A stretch of 64,000 nucleotides of DNA, taken from assembly GCA_034359265.1 (NCBI GenBank), contig CP136891.1:52964501-53028500 (forward strand). The letters are read 5' to 3'. A program made the position numbers and the translations under genes. The notes under the pieces were generated by a model. It saw only the letters and a list, made by a program, of their open reading frames with translations. It ran no database searches and had not been told where the DNA came from. Shown here in pieces: positions 22,363 through 34,150 of this stretch. This stretch comes from Canna indica (Eukaryota > Streptophyta > Magnoliopsida > Zingiberales > Cannaceae). Within the stretch, counting starts at the first letter, position 1. The number at the start of each line of letters is the position of its first letter.

Positions 22363-24334
22363 TGTTGGCTTTAGGTTTACAACCTTGGTCTTAATCTCGG
22401 TTTTGATGATAACAAACATGGAACTAAGGTTTTCCTGAGAAAAACTTTTAGGTTTCATTTTGGTTAGCGTTCGATGTCCTCGATCAAAAATATCGAAAGA
22501 AATTGGAAAATCGGAAGGACATTGATCGTCGCGCTCGGGTTCGTCGTGGAACATATCAAAGTTTGATGTATGCACCAAAGACGTATTGTACGAGCTCAAA
22601 GATCACATGGAAAACTCTCCAAGTTGATGCTCGTTGAAAGCCGGAACCCAAAAATGAACCGCGGAAGAAGAAGGCTGAAAAAATCAAGTTCAGCCTATGT
22701 TCGGTCAACCGAATAGGGTTTAAAAAATGGTAGTAGCCATTTCGGTCGACCGGTCGATCAACCGAGCAGTGCCAAAAATTGACAGTGGCTACTTCTATCG
22801 ACTGAGCGATTGACCGATTGAAGCCAAAAATTGGCAGAGGACGCATCGATCGACCGATCGATCGATCGGACTACCAGGGGTGGAAACAGGCCAGGCCTAT
22901 ATGGTAGAAAATTGGCCTGGGCCTGGCCTGTGACCTGTTGTAGGCTTAAATTTTGGCCTGAACCTGGCCTAGCCTGGCCTATGGCCTGTTAACGAAGTCT
23001 GCTTCCAATACAAAATATTGGTCTGACCTGTGGCCTGTGGCTTATGTTTTATTAAATTAAAATAATATTAGTTATTACATTAAAATAATTTTAATGTAGA
23101 TATATAATAAAATAATATTTTATATATTTATATATACATCACCTTAACATACCCAGGCCGGCCTATCAGGCTCAATAGGCTTTAAATTGAGCCTGGGCCT
23201 GGCCTGATAAGGAAAATAGGCCTATTTCAAAACCTTGGCCTGGTTTATTTTTTAAACTAGTCAGGCCAGGCTAGGCCATATACAGGCCAGGCCACAGGCC
23301 CCAAACAAGCTGTCTGGCCTATTTCCACCCCTACGGACTGCGGATCGCCACAGCCGCAACTTGCGTCGGTCGACCGGATTGCGGGAACGCAAGATTTGCA
23401 TCTGGCGATCGACCCGTCGGTCGGCTGCACAAAGAGAATAGGCGGTAGTTGCTTGAGTGGTCAATCGGTCGATCGGTCGGCCAATCGACCGAGCGGCTGT
23501 AACGGATAGTTTTCTAGACGTTGAGCTACCGTTTCTTCGTGAGGGTATAAATATACCTCATCTAACTCCTTTAATCTTCTTCCTTGATTAATACATATTT
23601 TATTGAGCATTCTAAAGGGAGTTTTGAGCCTTCTAAAGATTGATTGAAGCACGTCCGTTCTTCCGTCAAAATCCGCTTCAAGCGCGTACTCTGTCTCAAC
23701 TCGGGATTTAATTCGAGCTCTACTTCTTGGCAAGTTGAAGGCGTCGAAGGCTTGGAAAAGAGTATTTGATCTTGGTTTTATTCTATGCTCTTTTCATTGT
23801 AATTTTAACTATTTATTTGAACTTGTTTTTTCTTGGATTTGAGATTGTGAAGACCTAGGCTATTTGGTCTTATGTGTGGAAGTGGTTACCTTGGTGAAAA
23901 GGTGTAAAGCCACTTGTGTAAGCATAACTTACTAGGATTAGTCGAGTTGTCCCTTAGGGTTGAGGTGGAAGAGTGCTCTCGGTAAGAATGCGGTGACTTC
24001 CGGGTGTGGAAGTGCCTTAGGTCGAGAGTGCGACTCTTCGAGTCAAAGTCCTTATTGTAAGGGAAACAAGAATTAATCTAGTAAACCTAGTTTGGAAATC
24101 CTAAGCGGGATGCTTAGGTAGTGGAGTAGGCATTGGGGCCGAACCACTATAAATTTGTGTGTTTACATTGCTTCTTCTTGTGTTTGCTTAATTAGCATAT
24201 TCACCTTGCTTCCGCTTGTTATTGAATTTGTTAAATTGCCTAAGTAACAAAGTAAACGATTAAAACCGGAATTAGGCAAATTAATTTAGTTAACACACTA
24301 TTCACCCCCCTCTAGTGTAGCCATTTTGACTACA
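22363..24334 (+). repeat. 3' LTR of gag-only element 1
   Basis: Starts TGTTGGCTTTAGG and ends TTTTGACTACA. It matches the 5' LTR except for point changes, a duplicated short phrase near 23610 and the 459-bp MITE at 22875. It is followed by the target duplication ATGGG. Confidence 0.9.
22875..23333. mobile_element. hAT-type MITE with GGCCTG-rich body
   Basis: The ends are CAGGGGTGGAAACAGGCC and GGCCTATTTCCACCCCTA, inverted with few mismatches. Flanking 8-mers CGGACTAC (22867) and CGGACTGC (23334) match at 7 of 8 positions. The 5' LTR of the host element has a single CGAACTGC at 16184, the empty site. An 8-bp duplication and CAGGG ends are typical of hAT elements. The body repeats ggcctggcctg words in both directions around an AT-rich core. 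It has no transposase and is non-autonomous. Confidence 0.85.
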
Positions 24335-24497
24335 ATGGGGATAGGAGCAGCCATACCATCCGCGGTATAAGGTATATCTTCTCCTTCTACTCGTAGATTG
24401 AATTTCTTAAAGATTGCTAAAGTTGATCGCTAGTTTAGGGATGTTTTGAATTTTTAAATCATTTTTTCCGTTGTGATTCTTCTTCCCGTCCAAATAG

Positions 24498-25609
24498 TGG
24501 TATCGGAGCCACCTTTAGCAATTTTTTCAGAATTTTATTATGTGTTATTGTTGCGTTTATGAACCGTTCTGTTAGGGACTTATTGATACACCCGAGCAAC
24601 GATGAATCCTGACGGAATGTTCCCTACATATTTGTAAATATATTTTCGCGTCTATATAATTTTGGCTTTTATTGTAGTTGGTACTTGTAAAATCCTTTGT
24701 GCGGTCCCCAAGGACCCACGGTATAAGTTGGTTGCATTTCAAGGTCGTTCGACGCTTAGTGCGTGCGTGACGGCTAAGCGGAGCACTTTTCGTGCATTTA
24801 CCATGGCCGTGACTATGGAAAATAACCATCTCGCATGGCCATAATTTTGTCATCCTCCTCTTGCTTTTGGGAACCTTGGGGGTGGCACTTGGGGGTTAGG
24901 GGTCTCATGTATAATGTTGGAGAGCGTTGGAAAACAAAGCGGTTGCCTTGGGCGGAGAAGAACGAGCGGCCCATATGGGCGTGCGACCTGTTAATCTTCG
25001 CCCAAGATAATTGCGGAGCTCGTCCTACATCCGATTTTATGTTTTCTTGTGTCCATAGTCCTGTAATTGTTGTTTTACTTTACGCCTTCAATACCATTCA
25101 ACCAACATGGTCTTTTGGGGGCGCGGATATGGAGTGCGAGGTTGGCACGTGGACCAACGCATGCCCCGCGATGTTAAGTCGGGAAGCGCAATTCGGGATA
25201 GATTCCATATAATAGGCTTATCCCTTGTACGGGATGCAAGGGTGCCGCACAGGTTCTTCTGCACAAAACAATTGGCCTGTGACGGTTGGTATCAGAGCGA
25301 GAATTGCAAGCCTCCAACTGAGAAAGCCCTCGTTGCAAACATAGCCGATGTACATTCCGTCTGTGGTGGTGCTCGAGTTGCTGATGCAGTGAACCCAGAC
25401 GATGAACCTTCCGACTGTTGTATTCGGGGATGCAAGCATTCATTGATTGATGTGAAGATTATGACTTTTGTGCAGGGCGGATGGGCTCCTAAGACGCAAA
25501 GTCATTTGCATGCAGAGCAGATGGCTCTTAAGTCGTGTGTGCAGAGCAGATCTCTCATAAGACGCACAGTGGTGTGTAGAGCAGACTCTCTCATAAAATG
25601 CAAAGTCCT
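24498..25609 (+). repeat. Retroelement leader sequence, unassigned
   Basis: A primer-binding-like TGGTATCGGAGCC at 24498 closes the split copia LTR. A second one, TGGTATCAGAGC, lies at 25287-25298, so at least two leaders are joined here. Frames up to 176 codons exist but show no known domain and overlap on both strands. From about 25475 to 25605 a unit of ~40 bases (gcagagcagatctctcataa and variants) is repeated about four times. Confidence 0.5.
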
Positions 25610-26025
25610 TGTCACACCCCAACTGAGGGTAGTGTGACCGGCCAGGGCCTACATCCTGCCCTGTAGCCTACTATCTACACTGACATAGCGAATGAAAGAA
25701 AACTCAACATACTTTATAAAAAGTTTTCAAGTCACAATCTATAAGTTTTTCCAAAACACATAGGAACATCAACATCAAATAACCAAAAGTTCAAGTAACA
25801 AGTTTTACAATGCTTTTTTAATTTCAAATGTCAATGTAGAAACAAAACCAACATAACTAAGCACTAGTCCAAAACATAACTACGAGATATGGCACCACCT
25901 CCTGCCCACCAACTGCACCATGTCGACATACCAAGCTACTGCTCATGCTCTACAAAATAGAAAGAAATTGTGAGTCCACTTGGGACTCAGTGAGTGGCTC
26001 ATATGAACCTCCACACAAGCCTCAG

Positions 26026-26063
<38 letters not shown>

Positions 26064-27694
26064 TACAGGGCAATAAAGGAAATGTACTAGGAGGTAAAAT
26101 TTATTTCTAATGTGATTACCGACCCCCAACGGGTTCATCCGCATCAACTGAACATGATAACCTGCCATCTCGGCTTATCTAGCCTTCGGCATCCGGCCCT
26201 TGGGCCTACTCATAGAATCATATCCCGGCTACAGCCGTCCCTACCATATCCGATAGTATCACACTGGCCCTAGGCCACAACATCTCAAGATGTAAACAAA
26301 TAATCCCGGGCCGTCGACTAGGATGGTCGACTAGTCTTCGGACACCGTCTGGGGTAAGGATAACTAGTCCCACCCAACTGGGGTCTAGCACCTAGCGGGC
26401 CCACTGGCGCACCTCTAGACCCAATACTAGCTGAGCTGAGCATTGGTCATTTCTGACCTCCTGGCTCCTCGGCGGACCATCTCAAACACATCACACAATC
26501 AAAATCCTAGGGTTTCCATATATACACTTCGGGCCTTTGCCCATATCTGGCCTAAATTTAGCTACATGGTAAACAATTTATGCCGCCCTTTCAAGATATG
26601 AACAACTACGAGTTCTAAGTTTCCAAAAGTGTACCAAAGGTCATAGAAGTGTTATCGTCTCCTAACTAAGTTTTCATATAAATACTATGAACGTTTAGTG
26701 ACGCCATACATGTTACCCGACCTTCTATACTACCTCGAGTGGGGAATTTCGTGTGTCAACCTTGGAATCCCGCCCAAGAACATTTAGGGCAGCATGTATA
26801 ATCCAAAGGAGAATATTCAAATATTGCATCATTCATCATATATAATCATAATGTATATATATAGCAACTTTGCACTACCTTAGGAATTTTAGCACAATAA
26901 GAAACAACTATCTAGCATGGCAAGGTGGTAATGAATTCAAATGACATGTAGGAAATACAAAACATAGCAACAATTTCAACATTCAAGTTTAAAGATCTAA
27001 TGCTAAGGATGGTTACAAGACTAACATTCCTAAAGTTTCAAATCAATCAAGCTACTTGCTATGCTTGGTGTTCTTCCTAAGTATTGTCATATCTCTATGT
27101 ATGATCCTTATAGTCATGTAATTTCCATCTGTAGCTAATCTCTTCTCCCCTCCCTAGCCTTGGCCGAACCATGAACAAGGAAGACCTTGCAAGGCCATGG
27201 TCCTAATGGTAGGAAAAGATGGAGGAGACTCCAGCTATACTTCTACCTCTTCAATTCCGAATGTAACTTAAATGCCAATGAACTAATTTACCCTTCCCTC
27301 ACCCTTGGCCGAACCCTCTTTATGAGTGGTAAGGTTCATTCGGCAATTCAAGGGACTCCTAGGGAAGACATGCTTCAGTATACGAAAGATATACAAGTAG
27401 AACTACATCGAACATTGATCTAAGGTCATCTAAGGGCTTCCTTGCCGTCAAGGGAATTGGGGAAAATTTTGGCATGACCTTTTCCCTTTCCCCATGACTC
27501 GGCAGCCCTAAAAACTTGCAAATTGATGAAGAAACAGTGAGTTCTGACAAGAAATTTTATAAAATAGTGAACGCACATCAAAGAAATCAAGATTTGTCAG
27601 AAAGATTGTGAGAACTCAACCTATCTCATCTAGGGTTCAGCCACCCACCTCCCCCAAGCTTCAGAACTTAACCACTCACCTAGTTGCGGAGAAT
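25610..27694 (-). repeat. Second copy of gypsy subfamily B LTR, truncated
   Basis: Starts TGTCACACCCC and follows 2134-4230 along its length: accggccagggcctacatcc, cgggccgtcgactaggatgg, ccatgactcggcagccc. Similarity ends near 27694, where a different sequence carrying a protease gene fragment begins. An (AT)n microsatellite of about 34 bases at 26028-26061 is absent from the first copy. No polypurine tract or pol adjoins it, so it is a truncated solo LTR or the rest of a deleted element. Confidence 0.75.
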
Positions 27695-27860
27695 CAACAA
27701 GCCATGCTTCGTAGTAATCCATACAACTTTAGTTGCTTCCCAAATTATTATAGATAGAACCGAAACCTCTTATCAAAATCTATGTTGGTCAATGATAGAA
27801 GAGGTGGAAAAAAATAAATGAGGGTTTTGTCTAACTAAGAAGATTAAGAGAAAAAAGTCA

Positions 27861-28430
<570 letters not shown>

Positions 28431-28479
28431 ATTTTGCGAGGAAGTTGGGGTAGAGGCGTCGAGGGAGGCGACTCAAACT

Positions 28480-28904
28480 CGAGCAGTAGAGAAGGGTTTG
28501 GAGGAGACTATTAGTTTTAGTTATTTAAGTATATTTAACTTAAATTTTGAAATGATTCTGGGTATGAGATTTAGGAATAATTTATTTTTATTATTTTGTG
28601 TGATATATAGGAACGGTTTCTTTCTGTTCCCATAAGTTATAGGCTAAAGGAGCGGTTCTTCAACTATTCCCATATATTGACTATGGGAACGGGTTTTTTT
28701 TGTGTTCCTATAGTATCTTGGATAAGGGAACGATTTTTAAAATCGTTCCCATATATTGGCTAGGGGAACAGTTTTGTTTTGTGTTCCTATAGTGTATTGG
28801 CTAAGAGAACGGTTTTCAAAATTATTCCTATAAGTGATGTATAAGGAACACTTTTTTAACCGTTCCCAAAAGTGGCGTGGCCATAGAGCCAAAATGTAGT
28901 AGTG
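28480..28904. mobile_element. CACTA-like transposon end with subterminal repeats
   Basis: The right edge reads tgtagtagtg, the inverse of CACTACTACA, a CACTA terminal form. Inside it, words such as gggaacggttt and aaaccgttccc repeat in both directions at least ten times between 28560 and 28870, as expected for subterminal transposase-binding repeats. The other terminus was not found; 27694 shows no CACTA sequence. The boundary with the LTR at 28905 is sharp. Confidence 0.65.
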
Positions 28905-30315
28905 TCATGATGATTCAACGAACCCAAAATACCAAACCCGAACCCCTAAACACAAAAACTCGAAAAATTAGAAAAGGCCTTGAAATTCACTAAGCCTTGG
29001 GAGCTCCTTGGAGGGCTATATGACCTAGACATTTTCTTGACACCAAAAGTGCCGATAATTGTTCCTTAGGTAAAAACTAGTGAACAATATATTTTTAAGA
29101 ACTTTTTGGAAGCCTTTAGCCTACCCATATTTGACCAGGGAGATTATAAAATTTCTGGTTTACGGAAATTTGTACTAGACCCCAACAGTTAGATTTTGAT
29201 TCTTAAGGATTTTGATTTTTTAGAGATTTTTATTGAATCCAAATGGGGGGTAATCCTTATATAACAATAAAACATAAATGTTATATAAGGAGACTTAGCG
29301 AAAACAGAAACCAAAAACAAGCAAACAAGTAAAAAAACCAGCCTAACCAAGCAGTCTGCCCTGCCCAGGTTCAGTCGACCGGCAGACGGAGAAGGCATTT
29401 TGATCGATCGAATGATGCCCTAAATGGGCAGTAAGCCTTCGGTCGCTCGGCAATCGCTCGGTCAGTCGATCGATAATCGACCAGCAAGCGACCGGGCGGA
29501 GCCAACGGGCAAAAAAATGCCTGTTGACAAGCCTTGGTATTTGGGGGGTTATAAATACCCATCCCAAACTCATTTCTAGCCTACCATTGATGTTTTCAAG
29601 CCTCAAAGTGTGATCCTAAGCATCTCTACAAGCTTTCATTGAGCAATCCTTGCAATAACCCTAGTTTTGATCTTCACACCTTGATTTAGCCTTCAAGCTT
29701 CATCGATTCATCAATTTGAGGCATCAAGAGGACTAGGGAGTTTTTTTTGGAGCTAAGTATTTGTTGTTTGATTTATTGCTCCATTAAGTTATGTATTTTA
29801 TTGGTTATTTCATTGTATTTATCAAGTGTGTAAACCTAGAGTGCTAGGTTGATTGAGTTGGTGGGTTGCCTTGGTGTTAACGCTTAAATCTACCATTGTA
29901 AACTTAGTTTACTAGGATTAGTTAAGTTGTCCTTAGGTTGAGATGGGAGATTGCTCTCGGTAGGAAGGTGGGATACTTTCGGGTGTGGAAGTGCCTTCGG
30001 TTTGAGAGCGGAAACTTTCCGGTGTAAAGTTCTCATTGTAAGGAAACTAATTAATCTAGTTAAACTAGTTTGGACATCCTAAGCGGGGTGCTTAGGTAGT
30101 AGAGTAGGCATTGGGGCCAAACCACTATAAATAATTATGTTAGCATTGTTTACCTTGCATTTCTTATTGCTTATCATTTATATCTTGCTTCCACTTACGA
30201 CTCGATTTGTGAATTGCCTAAGTAATCAAGTAAAACAATTAAAATCGGAATTAGACCAAAATTAGATAACACACTATTCACCCTCCCCCCCTCTAGTGTG
30301 GTCATTTCACCAACA
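28905..30315 (+). repeat. 5' LTR of gag-only element 2, 5'-truncated
   Basis: Matches 34594-36052 from tgatgattcaacgaaccc onward. A TATA-like ggggttataaataccc is near 29547. It contains the ggtcgaccg-type cluster at 29370-29500 seen in all LTRs of this family. It ends tttcaccaaca. Confidence 0.85.
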
Positions 30316-30383
30316 TTTGGTATCAGAGCGGGTCGTGGATTGAGATTTCACCATCTCGTGTACATCTTGCCTCGATCCGAAAA

Positions 30384-31846
30384 ATGGCACTATAGAGTAT
30401 AGCGTTTGCACCACCTAGGTTTGATGAGGTAAATTTTGGTGTTTGAAATAATAGGATGTATACCTTTCTTAAAACACAAAGTTTAGATCTATGGTGCATG
30501 CTAAAGAATGAATATGTTGAGCCCACCATTGACATAAATTATTGGACTCAAGAACAAGTTAAATTATTTAAATTGAATGCTAAAACAACGCATCTCCTAT
30601 ATTGCTCATTTTCAAATGATATACTTAAAAATATTATGCATTGTTCTTCCGCATTTGATATTTGGTCTACATTAAATATGTTATATGATTATGCTAAAAC
30701 CGAATAGCTTAATACATTTGTTGAGGGTGGTGATGACAATGGTCATCCCCCTAGTACTAACCTCGATTTTGATGATCTTAGTGCTTCTAGTCAAACAAGC
30801 AAATCAAAAAATCAAAAAAGAAAGATTATATGCTACTTGTATAAGGAAAAGGGGTACATTAAGAGGAATTGCCCTTCATCAAAGAAGAATGTCAAGAAGA
30901 GGACAAATGCTTCAACATCCACCTCTGAATCACAAGAAGCATCCTCTTGTCATGACTATGAAGGCACATCCAAGGTTTGCCTCATGGGTATCCATGATGA
31001 GGTACAATACTCTACTTTTAGTCATGATAAAGATATAGCATATGATAGTTATGCTAGTTCTTCACATTCACTCAAAATGTCATATGAAGAATTAGTAGAA
31101 GAATGTCAAAATATGTGTGCTATGCTTTGGAAAAAGAGTACAGAAATCAAGAAAATTAAAAAGGATAACTCTAGGCTTACTTAGGATTTGCATGCTCTAG
31201 GGTCAGAAAATGAAAATTTAAAGACAAATCTAAGTTCCCCAAGTGTTGATTGTCATGATAGTTTTGATGTTTTGAAAACTAGTAATTCACAATTGATAAT
31301 TGAAATTGATGACTTAAAAAGTGAGAATATTGATTTGAAAAATACAAATGATGATTTAAAAATTGAATTAAAAAATATCTCAAAAGTTGAGATTGAGAAT
31401 TTGAAAGAAGAAAATATAAAAATATAAAAATATAAAAATCAAAAATGAAAATAGTGTGATGAAATCTCAAATGACAAATGCATGCCTTACATAAATCAAT
31501 TAATGATTTGAAAAATGAGGTTGTTTTCTTGAGTAGGAAAACTAGTAGTTTATCACATGCTTCATCTTTTAGAAATCCTAGGAAGAAAAATATTTCATCT
31601 AAGAATGCTCATGCTCATCATGCCACTCATGCCAAGCATTCTAATATTAGACCTCATGTTCATATGAATGGTAAAAAGAAAGAATTTCATGGACATTGCT
31701 TTTGTTGTGGCATATATGGTCATGCTATTTATGATTGTGCATTCAAGAAAATTTCAAGTGTTGCTAGGACACTTTGGAATCCTAGGCCATCTAACCCCCA
31801 AGGACCCAAAGCCATTGGGTACCAAAAGTTTCATGCTTTTTTGTAG
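30384..31846 (+). pseudogene. Gag of gag-only element 2 (broken)
   Basis: Starts MALXXIAFAPPRFDEVNFGV-like (two frames join near 30450) and runs through FLKTQSLDLWCMLKNEYVEP and IMHCSSAFDIWSTLNMLYDY. A first zinc knuckle near 30828 is worn (CYLYKEKGYIKRNC: second Cys and His both read Tyr). A long Lys/Asn/Glu coiled-coil part (30990-31430) is cut by stops near 31182 and 31428. A second CCHC knuckle is intact at 31698-31740 (CFCCGIYGHAIYDC), followed by PQGPKAIGYQKFHAFL and a stop. Copy 1 lacks the first knuckle, so copy 2 keeps the fuller gag. Confidence 0.75.
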
Positions 31847-31849
31847 GGG

Positions 31850-34150
31850 AAGCCACCACACAAGGGTAATGAAAATTGAAGAGTTGAAGTTGACCAAAAA
31901 TTGAAGGAAGGATCCTTACATTGTTGCAACTTCAAAGTCTTCACCTAGACTAGATGCCTTAGGTTTAAGAATTGGCATCTAAATCACTTGGTATCATCAC
32001 CTTTTATCTACTTGTATGTTTGAAATTGGTGTTTATGATACATGCTTAAAATTAATTGATTTTCGCCACTCTTAATATATTTCAAATGATTTTTGATTTT
32101 TTTATTTCCGGTCTCTTCGGGGACCTATGTGGCCTATAACAGGCTCATGCGACCTTATGGTTCTAAATCATAGGATCATTGTGATCTTTCGGTTTTCAAC
32201 CAATAGGAAGGATTGGAGATCTTACTTTTCAAAATTTCATATTTTAAAATCTCTCAATTTGTTTTGGTTTCATGACAATTCTACTTGAAACGAATTTATC
32301 ACTATCTAGCTTAGGTTGAAATTCTCAAATGAAGATTTCTATTTCACCTTTGCTATTTAGTATGCTAACTTGCTAGTTGTTATATCATTGTGCTACTAAT
32401 AATTTTTGGCTTGTAAGTTAACATTTATGAAAATGGAAGGCTAATAATTAGGAGAAAAAGGATAAGTTTGGCAAAATTCTTATATAAGAGGTATGTCTTT
32501 GAATTTCGTAAAAATCTTAGCATAATACCTCAATATTCACGCTTTATTGGTGTCTTTATACCCATGATTAGAATTGCATGATAAATCCTTGAATTCTCAT
32601 GAGTAGGTAGAATCTTAGTACTTAGGTCAATTTCATTGAATGAAACTTGTCCTAGGTTGATACTTATTATTAGATACATTGGTTTAAGTCCAAACTAGTT
32701 GAACTTGTTAGAGATCCTATTCTTCAAATATTTTATATCTTAAGATCTCTTTGATTCATTTTGATATCATGATAACTCATTTAAAATGAATCTCTACTAT
32801 CTAGCATAAGTTAATACTTTTAAATGAAACTTTGCATTGAACCTTTGCTATTTAGTAAGTTAGCTTGCTAGTTGGTATATGATTTCATTATGATACTAAT
32901 GAAGCCTACTTGCAAGTTGAGAAAGTAGTAAATTTGGAAGGCTAAAGAAAATAAAAATTGTGGAATTTCTCAAGAAATGAGGTATGAGTTTCATTTTTGC
33001 AAAAATCTTGCATAACACCTCTATTTTTTTGATAAAATGATTTCTTTATGTTCATGAATGATATTGCATGATAATTGATTGAAATCTCATAAGTAGATAG
33101 AATTTTGATACTTGGGCAATTTCATGTAATCTAGATTGAATGAAATGTGCTCTAGGTAGAAATCCATCTTAGAGACTTCATTTTAGGTTGAAACTTGATA
33201 AACATATTTGAGTGTACTCATAATTTACTTCCATGTGGTTAAAATTGAAAAATCATGTGAAAATGGATAAATTGATAATAAGTTCCCTTTAGGAAACCTT
33301 AAGTTGAGTAGAGTTGACCTAAGTCAATAAATTAACTTGGAAACTTTATTTTAGGTCCAAACTTCACAAACATATTTAGATTTACTCATGTCAGATGTCT
33401 ATGTGTCTAAGTTTGAAAAAATCATGAGTAAAGGTTAAAAATTGATACTTAGCAATTTTATGATATCATGTTTGTTTTTGAATAAAATCGTGCTAAGGTA
33501 AAATTTTGACCAAATGACATCATTTTCATTTTAAACTTGATAAATATGCTTTAAATGATTATATTTTGATATCGGGAAAATTTGAATGAAAACTGAAAAC
33601 TTTTGAAAAATAGCTAATATTTACGAAAAAACCACTAGATTTCAATTATTTTTAGAAAAATGCAAAAAATTGATTTTTGGATGATTCTTGAAACTGCATG
33701 TTCTCTGAAAAATCTAGTGTCTTCAATAAAAATTTTAAAAAATTTCAGTAAGAATATGATTTGATATGGGTTTTTGAAATTGGATTTCAAAACTTTAAAA
33801 TATCGTTCTTCCCAAATGTTCATTTTTCCGATACTTTGATTTTTGGTCCAATCTTTGAATGAGACTTCAAGTATGATAATTTGAATTCATTTTTGGTATC
33901 ATTCTCATTTAGACTCGTGAAAAATCATTTCTAAAATAATTTTTGATATATTGACCGATCGATACTTGAAAATATTGATCCTTGAGTTAGTACATGATTC
34001 CTAGTTTTGGATTTTGACTATCTTTTCATGATATCATGTATTACTTAGTCTCTCATTCGATATGTTGTTTTCATCCCTTGGGTTGGTTGACTTTGTTTTC
34101 ATGAAAACTAGTTTTCAAGTCCCAACTTTGACCATAGGTTGACTTTTCTC
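31850..34150 (+). repeat. Non-coding tandem modules of gag-only element 2
   Basis: The block ccggtctcttcggggaccta (32107) starts the region. Module heads reading tttgctatttagta lie near 32347 and 32842, 495 bases apart. Middles reading catgattagaattgcatgat and its variant lie near 32567 and 33054. Tails of the ggtagaatcttagtacttag type follow each. No reading frame with recognisable domains was seen on either strand. Confidence 0.7.

Larger units (their letters stand above)
15692..24334 (+). mobile_element. Gag-only Sirevirus-like LTR retrotransposon, copy 1
   Basis: This is a complete element. It is bounded by direct LTRs starting TGTTGGC and ending TACA, and flanked on both sides by ATGGG (15687-15691 and 24335-24339), a perfect 5-bp target duplication. 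Inside are a primer binding site, a broken gag, about 3.9 kb without any protease, integrase, reverse transcriptase or RNase H reading, and repeated polypurine tracts before the 3' LTR. Its layout fits non-autonomous elements described as TR-GAG. Mobilisation would need pol from a relative. Two MITEs have since inserted into it. Confidence 0.85.
13846..24497 (+). repeat. Copia-type LTR split by a nested element
   Basis: Its first ~750 bases are repeated at 63248-64000 (TGTA start, aatgaataatatgagg, tttcatcatatgctacatct). A TATA-like ccttataaataga lies near 15215 and is followed by leader-like sequence. At 15691 the LTR is interrupted by the 8.6-kb gag-only element. It resumes at 24340 and ends just before a primer-binding-like TGGTATCGGAGCC at 24498. 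The uninterrupted LTR would be about 2 kb. The start at 13846 is inferred from the shared TGTA in both copies. Confidence 0.6.

Noticed and set aside
24835..25637. Frames of 125 and 176 codons on the plus strand
   Set aside because: They overlap frames on the minus strand and primer-binding-like sites, show no known domain, and run into the short tandem repeats at 25475-25605.
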